64,000 nt of DNA from NCBI RefSeq assembly GCF_030409945.1, contig NZ_JAUFQV010000036.1, forward strand, positions 154,143 through 218,142, in the 5' to 3' direction. Of the stretch, positions 35,624 to 44,420 are shown piece by piece. Made by a program: the position numbers and the translations under genes. Under the pieces are notes generated by a model. That model was not told the DNA's origin. It did not search any database and saw only the letters and a program-made list of their open reading frames with translations. How positions within the stretch are numbered: position 1 is the first letter of the stretch; each line of letters begins with the position of its first letter. Source of the DNA: Vibrio tapetis subsp. quintayensis. Lineage in GTDB: Bacteria > Pseudomonadota > Gammaproteobacteria > Enterobacterales > Vibrionaceae.

Positions 35624-37168
35624 CTAGTCCACTTGCGTTGGGTTGTCGGTACTGACATCGTTTCTAGAGCGCAAATACTGAATGAATTTACGAATCAGTG
35701 GCGCAGCAAGCACCGCAATCGCCAAGCATGTAAATACAGCCGTAATAGGGCGCTCCCATAAGAAACTCAATTCCCCGTCGCTGATCATCAGTGCTCGTCG
35801 TAGGTTCTCTTCCATCATTCCGCCCAGGATAAACCCAAGTAATAACGGCGCGAGCGGGAAATTTGCCAGCCTTAACAGGATGGCAGCAAACGCAATTATC
35901 AGCATGATGAAGATATCAACGGTATTGAACGAGATCAGATACACGCCTGTGATAGAGAAAAACAATATCATTGGTAGTAATACCGTGCGCGGAACCATCA
36001 ATAGCTTTGAGATGTAAGGAATAAGCGGTAAGTTCAAAATCACCAATACAATGTTGCCAAAATACATGGAAATGATCACAGACCAAAACACATCAGGGTG
36101 ATCAACAAACAAACGTGGGCCAGGCTGAATACCATAGGCGATTAACGCGCCGAGCATAATGGCGGTTGTACCAGAACCTGGAATACCAAGAGTAAGCAGA
36201 GGAACAAAAGAACCACTAGAAGCAGCGTTATTTGCCGATTCAGGAGCCACTAGCCCACGGATACTGCCTTTACCAAATTCTTCTTGTTTGTCTTTTGGAG
36301 CAAGGTTTCGTTCAAGACCATAACTTAGGAACGCCGCAATGGTGGCACCAGCCCCGGGTAATACACCAGTGAAGAAGCCAACAATCGACGATCGGATAGA
36401 AACAGGCGCCACTTCCATGATTTCTTCCTTGGTCACTTTCATGCTACCAATCTCGCCAATCATTTTACTTTCTTGATCACGAGTATCAGATTGTGGTTTA
36501 AGAATACCCATTAAGGTTTCGCCGAGCGCGAAGGTTGCCATTGCCAACAGTAGGAATGAAAAACCGTCCATTAAATCCGTCATACCGAAGGTAAAACGTT
36601 CAACACCGACGCCTTTGTCGATACCAACGGTGGAAAGCATCAAACCAAGAATGGTCATCATCCAAGCTTTTAGCACTTGGCCTTTACCGGCAAAGGCTGC
36701 AACCGCAGAGAGCCCTAATAGCATTAATGCAAAATAATCGGACGACTGAAAACTGAGTGAAACGCTGGCCAGTGCAGGTGCCGCAATAAGCAGCATAATG
36801 GCCGAAAGGGTGCCACCGGTGAATGACGAGTAAGCAGCCAATGCAAGCGCTTTACCGGCTTGACCTTTTTGTGCCATTGGGTAGCCATCGAATGCAGTTA
36901 CTACGGTAGAAGAACAACCAGGAGCGTTAATCAAAATGGAAGAGGTTGAACCGCCAAATACCGCGCCGTAATACACGCCTGCCATTAAAATTAGGCCTGA
37001 CGAAGGGTCGAGTCCGTAGCTAATCGGGATCATTAAGGCAATGGCGGAGATAGGCCCAAGCCCGGGCAGCATGCCTATGAATGTACCCACGAAACAGCCA
37101 ACGATAACCATCATTAAATTGAAGGGCATGATAGCAGTCGATAGCCCAGATAAAATTCCATCTAACAT
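35624..37168 (-). CDS. tctA: Tripartite tricarboxylate transporter, large membrane subunit TctA
   Basis: A 514-residue inner-membrane protein with about twelve helices, the typical TctA size. It has the family signatures GMLPGLGPISAIALMIP near residue 33 and the duplicate VLPGAGATIAAFLSYG around residue 270, plus VYYGAVFGGSTSSILINAPG and GSFVPLLTLGIPGSGTTAIMLGAL. It is the last gene of the leftward tctC-tctB-tctA unit. TctA and TctB form the sodium- or proton-coupled permease, and TctC captures the substrate. Family substrates include citrate, tricarballylate and other carboxylates, so the ligand is not fixed by sequence. Confidence 0.94.
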   Translation of the reverse strand: MLDGILSGLSTAIMPFNLMMVIVGCFVGTFIGMLPGLGPISAIALMIPISYGLDPSSGLILMAGVYYGAVFGGSTSSILINAPGCSSTVVTAFDGYPMAQKGQAGKALALAAYSSFTGGTLSAIMLLIAAPALASVSLSFQSSDYFALMLLGLSAVAAFAGKGQVLKAWMMTILGLMLSTVGIDKGVGVERFTFGMTDLMDGFSFLLLAMATFALGETLMGILKPQSDTRDQESKMIGEIGSMKVTKEEIMEVAPVSIRSSIVGFFTGVLPGAGATIAAFLSYGLERNLAPKDKQEEFGKGSIRGLVAPESANNAASSGSFVPLLTLGIPGSGTTAIMLGALIAYGIQPGPRLFVDHPDVFWSVIISMYFGNIVLVILNLPLIPYISKLLMVPRTVLLPMILFFSITGVYLISFNTVDIFIMLIIAFAAILLRLANFPLAPLLLGFILGGMMEENLRRALMISDGELSFLWERPITAVFTCLAIAVLAAPLIRKFIQYLRSRNDVSTDNPTQVD

Positions 37169-37181
37169 AATCTTGTCCCTA

Positions 37182-37658
37182 TTAAAGTGTGAATAAAATG
37201 CCGGGTTCTAGATAGACCTCTAGCACTTGGGTAAGCAATAAATAAAAGGCAATCACGAATGGAAAAGAGGCACCAAATAACACGCTTTTTCTACGTTCAC
37301 CCAAAATATAAAACCCAGCCAATAGGAAGAAGCTCGTAGCAAGCACAAAGCCAATATAGGTAAGCCCAACGCCATAAACGGCCATCAATGCAAGAAAACC
37401 GAAAAGTAGCTTCCAGTTAAAGTCCATAATCGCACCGGACTGTTCATCTGTTTTTGCCGTGACGATCATCGCCAGTGACAGGAAAATGCCAATCGCCGTC
37501 AAAATGAAGGGCAGAGTTCTGGCGGTAAAAGGTTCATATTCGTCACCCGGAAATAGCGGGATCTGCGCAGTTTGGTAGCCGTAAACAAAGCAAACCAGCA
37601 AAAAAAGGATGGCTCCTACTCGGTCACGGCATAATAGGTTAGGGACTTGGGGTGACAT
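37182..37658 (-). CDS. tctB: Tripartite tricarboxylate transporter, small membrane subunit TctB
   Basis: ATG 37658 is preferred because AGGAAG lies 7 bases upstream; the frame opens from 37721 but the extra 21 residues are not needed. The 158-residue protein has four predicted helices, with LFLLVCFVYGYQTAQIPLFPG near the start and an ILGERRK turn near the middle, matching TctB size and topology. It lies 13 bp upstream of tctA. TctB subunits are poorly conserved, so the call rests partly on its position between tctA and tctC. Confidence 0.88.
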   Translation of the reverse strand: MSPQVPNLLCRDRVGAILFLLVCFVYGYQTAQIPLFPGDEYEPFTARTLPFILTAIGIFLSLAMIVTAKTDEQSGAIMDFNWKLLFGFLALMAVYGVGLTYIGFVLATSFFLLAGFYILGERRKSVLFGASFPFVIAFYLLLTQVLEVYLEPGILFTL

Positions 37659-37830
37659 AGTAAACTTCCTATGTGATGCACTTTCTACCAGGTTATAAAA
37701 AGTGAAAAAGGCCATATACACGGAAGGTCAAAGGGGCGTGTTACGGCCTCATATGACATAAACAAAGGAGTGTATCGGTGTACTTGTATATGGCTTAAAT
37801 AGTTATAATTAAAGTGGTTAATCTAAGGGG

Positions 37831-38802
37831 CTATTTTAGGAAGCCCAATTCACGCATTAATGAGCCCATCTGCTTTTCTTGGTCTTCAAGGAAGCGAAAG
37901 AATGCTTGATCTGGCTTGTAGTTATCAATCCAACCGTTTCGGTCGCGAACAACTGCCCATTGCTCAGTTTTGTACATTTTAGACAGTGCTTCGTTGTATT
38001 CATCGATTTTGGCTTGGCTTGTGCCTGGTGCTGCAAAGAATCCACGCCAGTTAGCAAAGACAGTTTCGTTACCCGTTTCAACGAGAGTTGGGATATTAGG
38101 TGCAGCAGGTAAACGTTTTGGTGCGGTTACGGCAAGAACGCGTACCTGTCCGCTTTTCGACATTTCTAAAACTTCGCCAAGGCCAGTTGATAGCAATTGC
38201 GTTTCACCAGACAACAATGAAGCCATGGCTTTACCGCCTGCGTCATAGGCAATGTAGCGTACTTTCTTAGCATCAAAACCCTCGCCTTTGAACGCAGCAG
38301 CAACCACTAAGTGATCCATGCTGCCACGAGCCGAGCCGCCCGAGACTTTTACGTTACGTGGGTTTTTCTTGAATTCGTCAACCACATCCTGCCAAGTTTG
38401 ATACTTTGAATCGACAGACGTAACGATAGCGCCGTAGTCAGCGATGGTGGCTGCGACTGGTGTTAAATCACGGAATGATTGAGGGAAGACGCCAGTTAAA
38501 GAACGAACAACAATCGGAGTCGAATTCACCATTAATGTGTCTGGTTGGCGAGCTGCTGTTTCTATTAAATGGGCAATGGCTTTACCGCCGCCGCCGCCAG
38601 ATAGGTTTTGGAAAGACACTTTGTCGACAATGTCAGACTTGACCAAGGCATCGCCTGTCCCACGAGCCGTCATATCCCAGCCCCCTCCTGCGCCACCAGG
38701 GATCAAGAAGTGAATTTTCTCAAGATCCGATGCAAGAGCGCCGAATGAAAGAGTGGTCGCTATAATTGAAGCAGCAAGGGTAGGTTTAAATGCTTTAAAC
38801 AT
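37831..38802 (-). CDS. tctC: Tripartite tricarboxylate transporter, periplasmic binding protein TctC
   Basis: A 323-residue protein with a signal peptide ending GALA. The mature part is a Bug/TctC binding protein: FLIPGGAGGGWDMTARGTG (anion-binding loop), NSTPIVVRSLTG, VKVSGGSARGSMDHL, RYIAYDAGGKAM and RGFFAAPGTSQAKIDEYNE. It captures a carboxylate in the periplasm and delivers it to TctAB. About 170 bp separate its stop from tctB. Two copies of AAAGGGAGTTT lie 110-150 bp upstream of its start, a possible site for the CitB-type regulator. Confidence 0.94.
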   Translation of the reverse strand: MFKAFKPTLAASIIATTLSFGALASDLEKIHFLIPGGAGGGWDMTARGTGDALVKSDIVDKVSFQNLSGGGGGKAIAHLIETAARQPDTLMVNSTPIVVRSLTGVFPQSFRDLTPVAATIADYGAIVTSVDSKYQTWQDVVDEFKKNPRNVKVSGGSARGSMDHLVVAAAFKGEGFDAKKVRYIAYDAGGKAMASLLSGETQLLSTGLGEVLEMSKSGQVRVLAVTAPKRLPAAPNIPTLVETGNETVFANWRGFFAAPGTSQAKIDEYNEALSKMYKTEQWAVVRDRNGWIDNYKPDQAFFRFLEDQEKQMGSLMRELGFLK

Positions 38803-38911
38803 GTCACGTTCCTTATGTATCCGTTATGAATTAAGCACCAGCGAAGTAGGGTGTTAATAAAATGTTATCGCTGATGGGTTAAACATAAGGTGATTTAACG
38901 GGCGTGACTAT

Positions 38912-38951
38912 AAAGGGAGTTTAAAGGCAATAAAGTACAAAAAGGGAGTTT
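38912..38951. promoter_or_regulatory. 11-bp direct repeat upstream of tctC
   Basis: AAAGGGAGTTT occurs at 38912-38922 and again at 38941-38951, a spacing of 29 bp (close to three helical turns), in the 257-bp gap between tctC and the chemoreceptor gene. Confidence 0.5.
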
Positions 38952-38993
38952 TGTTCATATTGTTCACGACGGTGACTCTCTTGCTACAGGCCA

Positions 38994-39026
38994 ATAAAAA
39001 CGGCATTCCTCGTAAAGAAATGCCGC
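38994..39026 (-). terminator. Terminator after the chemoreceptor gene
   Basis: On the minus strand CGGCATT pairs with AATGCCG over an 11-base loop and is followed by TTTTT. Confidence 0.8.
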
Positions 39027-39059
39027 TGGCCGATGAATCAAAGTTGTGAACTTGTACTG

Positions 39060-40802
39060 CTATGCTAATTTGAATTGGGCGACGATGCGTTCAAGTTGCT
39101 GGTTGGTTTCGGCCAGTTGATGGCTGCTTTGCACTGTGTTGTTACTGTTTTGATTCAAGGTGTTTATCATTTCTTGAATAGTGGCCATAATCCGGCTAAT
39201 TTCATCACTAACAACGTTTTGCTCACTGGCTGATGTTGCGATTACAGACGCTAACTCATCTATCTCACTGATCGACTCAACAACATGATCTAATGAGTCC
39301 ATGACTTGTGAGGTGCTGTCGGCGGTTTGTTCACAGCTGTGTTTGGTTGCGTCCATGCCTTTAACTAATGATTGGCTGCCATTGTGTAATTTGGTCAGCA
39401 TTTCATTGATTTCAGAGGTGCTGTGTTGAGTACGAGCGGCCAGTGCACGTACTTCATCGGCAACGACTGCAAAACCTCTGCCTTGCTCTCCTGCACGGGC
39501 TGCTTCTATCGCAGCGTTCAATGCTAATAGATTGGTTTGCTCGGCAATTTCACCAATAACCGTAAGCACTTTGCTGATTTGCTGCGTATCTTGACTCATT
39601 ACCTGAACAGATTGAGACATGCTGTCGACTTCTTCAATGAGAGCTGAAACACTATCTACAGCGTGATGAACGGTTTGTTTTGAGCGGGAAGCTTCATTGT
39701 TGGCTTTTTGCGTTAATGTTGCGGCATGCTTTGCGTTTTCTGCCACCGCATCGGCGGCTGAACTCATTTGCGTAACCGCAGTGGCTGCTTGGTCTGTCTC
39801 AGCACTGTGGGCCGTTAGTAGAGTCTGGGTGGAATCGGTTTGATGCTCGACTTGGTCAATTTCATTACTGATTTTCATTCGAGACTGAGAAACCTCCAGC
39901 ATCATAGATTGTAATTGGCTGACAAATTGATTGATGCTGTTGGCAATCATGCCTAGATCATCTTTTGTTGACACTTGTAATCGACGGGTTAAATCACCTT
40001 CACCTTTGGCTAGATCAGTCACAATGTTTCTTAGAGATACGATGGGTTTATATGCAAAATATAGCGCTAGAATACTCAGTGGCATTATGATCCCCGCAGA
40101 AATAAGTAAGGCTAAAGTAATCGCGTCGTTAACTTCATTCGTATTCTTTTTAATAAACTCTTTGTCGATGTAACCGGTCAAGCGCCACTGTTTACCGAAT
40201 AGTACGATGTTGTTTTCTAGAGGGATGAGTTGGCCATCTTGCTTATTTGAGAAAATGGTCATGTTATTATTGTCGATGAGTTCAATGTAGCTTCCCTCAA
40301 CCGCTGTTGTAGTAAGCAGTTCTCGAATATGGCTCAAATCAATGTAAAAAAGGTCCCCCTCAGACATACCCCTAGGCACCGTGATAGAGATCATTGGTTT
40401 GTTGTTACGCATTAATACATCACTCACAACTAAGGTGTCGCCAGCATGTTTGATTTGTTCCAAAATCGAGTTAGCCTGAGTGGTATCAGTCACTTCCCCG
40501 TTCTTATCGAACACAAGGTCATAAGAGGCTTTATAGATGTTATCGAATCCCGTTTTTTCCGAAGTATCAGAGATTGATACAAGGTTCACCTGTAAGCTTT
40601 CTGCCAGCAAGACTTTATAGTTCATCTCATCAATGAGCTTATCTTTCACCAGCTCTAATTGTGCATTGATACTCTGCGTTTCTTTCTTATAGATATAATC
40701 ACTAATAAAATAATTGGCACTGAAGTAAGAGGTGAAAATGGTGCCGATAAAAATACTGAAAACGACTAAAAATACTTTTGCTTGAAACGATATACTCTTC
40801 AT
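39060..40802 (-). CDS. Methyl-accepting chemotaxis protein
   Basis: A 580-residue chemoreceptor. Helix 1 (about 9-31) and helix 2 (about 228-250) flank a periplasmic sensor of about 195 residues that looks like a Cache/PDC fold (RGMSEGDLFYIDLSHIREL, SYIELIDNNN). A HAMP segment (YKPIVSLRNIVTDLAKGEGDLTRRL) follows, then a long cytoplasmic coiled coil with the highly conserved hairpin IGEIAEQTNLLALNAAIEAARAGEQGRGFAVVADEVR. No C-terminal CheR-docking pentapeptide is present. It lies between tctC and the propionate operon on the opposite strand; a carboxylate ligand is plausible but unproven. Confidence 0.93.
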   Translation of the reverse strand: MKSISFQAKVFLVVFSIFIGTIFTSYFSANYFISDYIYKKETQSINAQLELVKDKLIDEMNYKVLLAESLQVNLVSISDTSEKTGFDNIYKASYDLVFDKNGEVTDTTQANSILEQIKHAGDTLVVSDVLMRNNKPMISITVPRGMSEGDLFYIDLSHIRELLTTTAVEGSYIELIDNNNMTIFSNKQDGQLIPLENNIVLFGKQWRLTGYIDKEFIKKNTNEVNDAITLALLISAGIIMPLSILALYFAYKPIVSLRNIVTDLAKGEGDLTRRLQVSTKDDLGMIANSINQFVSQLQSMMLEVSQSRMKISNEIDQVEHQTDSTQTLLTAHSAETDQAATAVTQMSSAADAVAENAKHAATLTQKANNEASRSKQTVHHAVDSVSALIEEVDSMSQSVQVMSQDTQQISKVLTVIGEIAEQTNLLALNAAIEAARAGEQGRGFAVVADEVRALAARTQHSTSEINEMLTKLHNGSQSLVKGMDATKHSCEQTADSTSQVMDSLDHVVESISEIDELASVIATSASEQNVVSDEISRIMATIQEMINTLNQNSNNTVQSSHQLAETNQQLERIVAQFKLA

Positions 40803-41224
40803 TTTGTTGCTGCTCCAATAGATTGGAATGTCGGATTTTAAGAAAGAATGCTGGTTATTGTGTGCTATACAAAAATAGACAGTTGCTAATTAGAAATAGT
40901 TTGCTCTTTCGTCACACTGTTTTTAATAAGCATTGCATTGTAGCTAAGCCTATAAATTTGATTAATCACCAACTAGTCAAAGAGTGAGTGCGATCTACAG
41001 ACAAAAATAAACCAGTGATCTCACGCATGCCATTATGTTGAGTGGTGAATATGCAAGTATGAATGAACGTTCGCATTGTCTCTGATTAGTGTGAGAATGG
41101 CTTAGCACTGGCTGGGGGTTTTTAACAAAATTTAAGGTTCTCAATGGGCTTAATGCGTTTAATTACCGGTTTATTGTGAACTCAAATATGAAGAACATTA
41201 CTAAACGTCTTCCGATTTGACCTT

Positions 41225-41234
41225 TTGTCGACAA
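41225..41234. promoter_or_regulatory. Upstream TTGTCGACAA palindrome
   Basis: A 10-bp perfect palindrome identical in core to the two nearer operator candidates, about 200 bp upstream of the GntR regulator start. Confidence 0.5.
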
Positions 41235-41355
41235 TGTCGAGTTTCCTTCACTAGGTACTTAATTAGGTGGGTTTTTATGAACTCTTTGTTATTTAAGGAT
41301 TTTGTCAGGATTTCATAATTTTAGGATAGAAATTACAAAATAGACTTTAGTCTAA

Positions 41356-41386
41356 ATTGTAGACAATTATCTTGATTGTCGACAAT
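41356..41386. promoter_or_regulatory. Paired operator candidates for the propionate regulator
   Basis: ATTGTAGACAAT (41356-41367) and ATTGTCGACAAT (41375-41386) lie 19 bp apart (start to start), 47 bp before the regulator start. The near-palindromic 12-mer is of the size and shape bound by FadR-type GntR dimers. Autoregulation of the prp operon is inferred. Confidence 0.7.
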
Positions 41387-41432
41387 CTTGTGGTGTAAGT
41401 TAATCCCATGTTAATTAAATGTTGGTTGTCAT

Positions 41433-42143
41433 GTGTCTGATTTACATTTAAGCGTGTCTGATAAAGAAAACACCAAATCTGAAAACCTAACCAATTACCT
41501 GATTGAAGCGATTGTTGGAGGCGATATTCCTCTGGGCAGTAAAATATCTGAGCCTGAAATCGCTAAACGTCTTAATGTAAGTCGCGGCCCATTGCGTGAA
41601 GCCATCATGCGGTTGGAAGGGCTAGGGCTGATTGAGCGCATTCCCCATGTTGGTGCTCGTGTCGTCAGTTTTTCTCTAAACAACCTTTGTGAATTATATG
41701 CAGTACGCGAGCCACTTGAAGGAATGGCGGCGCGTTTGGCTGCAAGAAACATTACCGATGAAGAGATTCGCGAACTTGATGGGCTGTTAAATACTCACTC
41801 TAGCCATATAGATCTGGTTGAAGGTAAATCGTACTTTCATCAGCAAGGGGATTTTGATTTTCATTATCGAATCATTAAAGCCAGTCGTAATAGTAAATTA
41901 GTCACACTGCTGTGTGATGAGTTGTACCACCTTGTTCGAATGTACCGATATCAATCCCCTAAGTCCCCGTCGCGTCCTACTAAAGCATTGCAAGAACATA
42001 AATTTATCCTACAAGCGATTCGAGATCGTGATGAAGAATTGGCGGAAATGCTAATGCGTCGTCATATATCGGGTAGCCGAAAGTTGATTGAACAACAAAT
42101 TAACGAACAGAAAATTGAAGAGCAAAAGGAGAATGCATCATGA
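41433..42143 (+). CDS. GntR-family regulator of the propionate operon (FadR subfamily)
   Basis: A 236-residue protein starting at GTG 41433 (weak ribosome site). The winged helix-turn-helix covers residues about 18-75 with GSKISEPEIAKRLNVSRGPLREAIMRLEGLGLIER and is followed by an FCD ligand domain with YAVREPLEGMAARLAAR and FHYRIIKASRNSKL. It is the first gene of the operon and overlaps prpB by 4 bp (ATGA). In gammaproteobacteria that lack the sigma-54-type PrpR, such GntR proteins control methylcitrate genes. The likely ligand is 2-methylcitrate or propionyl-CoA, not shown here. Candidate operator palindromes lie just upstream. Confidence 0.88.
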   Translation: MSDLHLSVSDKENTKSENLTNYLIEAIVGGDIPLGSKISEPEIAKRLNVSRGPLREAIMRLEGLGLIERIPHVGARVVSFSLNNLCELYAVREPLEGMAARLAARNITDEEIRELDGLLNTHSSHIDLVEGKSYFHQQGDFDFHYRIIKASRNSKLVTLLCDELYHLVRMYRYQSPKSPSRPTKALQEHKFILQAIRDRDEELAEMLMRRHISGSRKLIEQQINEQKIEEQKENAS

Positions 42144-43039
42144 GCCAGAGCCAAGGCGCCAAATTCCGTCAAGCCGTCGCAGATAACGATCCACTGCAAA
42201 TCGTTGGAACCGTGAATCCGTATTGCGCCATGATGGCCAAAACGTTAGGTCACCAAGCCATTTACTTATCTGGTGGCGGTATCGCCAATGCCTCATACGG
42301 TTTACCGGATCTTGGTATTACCACCCTTAATGATGTGCTGGTGGACGTAGAACGCATTACCAATGCGTGTGATGTGCCTTTGCTGGTGGATATAGATACT
42401 GGGTTTGGTGGTGCGTTTAACATTTCTCGTACTATCAAAGCGATGGAAAAAGCGGGTGCCGCGGCAATTCATATGGAAGATCAGGTGGCGCAGAAGCGTT
42501 GCGGGCACCGTCCAAACAAAGCCATTGTTAGCCAGCAAGAAATGGTTGATCGAGTGAAAGCGGCGGTGGATGCAAGAAACAACGATGAGTTTGTCATCAT
42601 GGCGCGTACCGACGCGTTAGCCGTTGAAGGTATTGATTGTGCGATTGACCGAGCCATTGCCTGTGTTCACGCAGGTGCAGATATGATCTTCCCTGAAGCC
42701 ATGTCAAAGCTGGAAGAGTATGTGAAGTTTTCCAATGCGCTTAACTCTGAATTTGGTAAAAACGTGCCTATTCTTGCCAACATCACGGAGTTTGGTCAAA
42801 CGCCACTATTCGGCTGTGAAGAATTAGCAAAACACCAAGTCGACATGGTGCTTTACCCATTGAGTGCTTTTCGAGCGATGAACAAAGCGGCAGAAATGGT
42901 GTACCAACATATTTTGTCAGAGGGGAATCAGGAAGCACTGCTTGATGATATGCAAACTCGCAAAGAGCTGTATGCCTACCTTAATTACCACGACTACGAA
43001 AATAAGTTAGATCACTTGTTCAAAAGTGGTGCTGAATAA
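42140..43039 (+). CDS. prpB: Methylisocitrate lyase
   Basis: A 299-residue TIM-barrel enzyme of the isocitrate lyase superfamily. The catalytic motif KRCGH is at residues 119-123, with the metal-binding DTGFGG (86-91) and HMEDQV (111-116) ahead of it, and the usual MARTDA and TEFGQTP further on. It splits 2-methylisocitrate into pyruvate and succinate, the last step of the 2-methylcitrate cycle. It is translationally coupled to the GntR regulator by a 4-bp overlap. A 130-bp gap without evident terminator separates it from prpC. Confidence 0.96.
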   Translation: MSQSQGAKFRQAVADNDPLQIVGTVNPYCAMMAKTLGHQAIYLSGGGIANASYGLPDLGITTLNDVLVDVERITNACDVPLLVDIDTGFGGAFNISRTIKAMEKAGAAAIHMEDQVAQKRCGHRPNKAIVSQQEMVDRVKAAVDARNNDEFVIMARTDALAVEGIDCAIDRAIACVHAGADMIFPEAMSKLEEYVKFSNALNSEFGKNVPILANITEFGQTPLFGCEELAKHQVDMVLYPLSAFRAMNKAAEMVYQHILSEGNQEALLDDMQTRKELYAYLNYHDYENKLDHLFKSGAE

Positions 43040-43169
43040 ACTCGCTTATCCATAGAAGATACGCAGTTAAATAAGTTCGACAGATTTATACCATTGTCAT
43101 ATTTAGACCAAAACGTATTGCTGCTGGAGCGTGCTCTAGCAAAACAAAAGAATAGAGAAGGAGTTCGTC

Positions 43170-44300
43170 ATGTCAGAAAAACAATTAGGTGGCGCGGGAT
43201 TGCGCGGACAAAGTGCGGGAAGCACGGCTTTATGTACAGTAGGCCAGTCGGGCACCGGGTTAACATACCGCGGCTACGACATTACCGACCTAGCAAATCA
43301 TGCTCAGTTTGAAGAAGTGGCGTTTTTGCTACTGCAAGGCCATTTACCGAATCAATCTGAGTTGGACGAGTATAAAACACGCCTAATTGGCTTACGTGGT
43401 TTACCAGATGCACTGAAAAAAGTGTTAGAGCTGATCCCCGCTGACGCTCACCCGATGGATGTGATGCGTACCGGCTGTTCAATGCTGGGAAATCTAGAAC
43501 AAGAGCAAGATTTCTCTGAGCAACAGCGTGCTACAGAGCGTATGTTGGCCCTCTTCCCAGCCATGATTTGTTACTGGTATCGCTTTAGCCACGATGGCAT
43601 TCGCATTGATACCGATGACCGATCAGAAGATTCCATCGGCGGTTACTTCCTCAAGATGTTAACGGACAAAACGCCATCCGATCTGCACAAGCAAGTGATG
43701 CATTGTTCACTTATTTTGTACGCAGAGCATGAGTTTAATGCGTCTACATTTGCAGGCCGCGTTTGTTCATCGACACTGTCAGACATCCACTCTAGTGTTA
43801 CCGCAGCGATTGGCACGTTACGTGGCCCTCTTCATGGTGGTGCAAACGAAGCCGCGATGGCAATGATTGAAAACTGGCAAACACCTGATGAAGCAGAAAG
43901 CAACATTATGAAAATGCTAGAAAATAAAGACAAAATCATGGGTTTTGGTCATGCGGTTTATCGTGAAAGTGATCCGCGCAATGCACTGATCAAGGCTTGG
44001 TCTGCCAAGTTATCGTCATCGGTCGGAGACACGCACTTATACGCGGTTTCTGAGCGCGTTGAGTCGGTGATGAAGCGTGAAAAAGGGTTATTCTGTAACG
44101 CCGACTTCTTCCATGCTTCGGCTTATCACTTCATGGACATCCCGACGAAATTGTTCACGCCGATATTTGTTATGAGCCGATTAACTGGCTGGGCTGCGCA
44201 CATTTATGAGCAACGTGCCAACAACCGAATTATTCGCCCAAGTGCCGATTACACAGGCCCAGAACATCAAGATTGGTTGCCAATAGAAGCTCGTAAGTAA
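43170..44300 (+). CDS. prpC: 2-methylcitrate synthase
   Basis: A 376-residue citrate synthase-fold protein, shorter than the 427 or so residues of hexameric GltA and matching PrpC. AAGGAG precedes ATG 43170. It has YRGYDITDLA near the N-terminus, LHGGANEAAM with the first catalytic His, and GFGHAVYRESDPRN with the second His and the Asp region. It condenses propionyl-CoA with oxaloacetate to 2-methylcitrate in the cytoplasm. A stable inverted repeat lies between it and acnD. Confidence 0.95.
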   Translation: MSEKQLGGAGLRGQSAGSTALCTVGQSGTGLTYRGYDITDLANHAQFEEVAFLLLQGHLPNQSELDEYKTRLIGLRGLPDALKKVLELIPADAHPMDVMRTGCSMLGNLEQEQDFSEQQRATERMLALFPAMICYWYRFSHDGIRIDTDDRSEDSIGGYFLKMLTDKTPSDLHKQVMHCSLILYAEHEFNASTFAGRVCSSTLSDIHSSVTAAIGTLRGPLHGGANEAAMAMIENWQTPDEAESNIMKMLENKDKIMGFGHAVYRESDPRNALIKAWSAKLSSSVGDTHLYAVSERVESVMKREKGLFCNADFFHASAYHFMDIPTKLFTPIFVMSRLTGWAAHIYEQRANNRIIRPSADYTGPEHQDWLPIEARK

Positions 44301-44382
44301 CGGGTGCGACAAGAAGTTTGATCTCTAGATACTTAAGCATCATAAGCCTAAGCAGCAGACAATTTGGTTTATACATTGGATA

Positions 44383-44403
44383 GGCCTCCCAACGAAGGAG
44401 GCC
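44383..44403 (+). promoter_or_regulatory. Perfect stem-loop between prpC and acnD
   Basis: GGCCTCC-caacgaa-GGAGGCC is a perfect 7-bp GC-rich stem with no T tract. Its right arm contains GGAGG, the only strong Shine-Dalgarno-like stretch before acnD, but this lies 19 bases from the preferred ATG at 44421. It could set translation or mRNA stability rather than terminate. Confidence 0.6.
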
Positions 44404-44420
44404 AACAAAAGACAGCATGG

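Larger units (their letters stand above)
40803..41432. other. 630-bp intergenic region with regulatory palindromes
   Basis: No convincing ORF or RNA gene. The first 400 bp hold the upstream region of the leftward chemoreceptor gene and nothing I can identify; the right part holds three TTGT-nn-ACAA palindromes (separate entries) and AT-rich sequence expected of the promoter of the rightward propionate operon. Confidence 0.6.

Noticed and set aside
38621..38630. TTGTCGACAA palindrome identical to the GntR operator candidate
   Set aside because: It lies inside the tctC coding region and is explained by the codons for the segment DIVDKVSF; a regulatory role there has no support.
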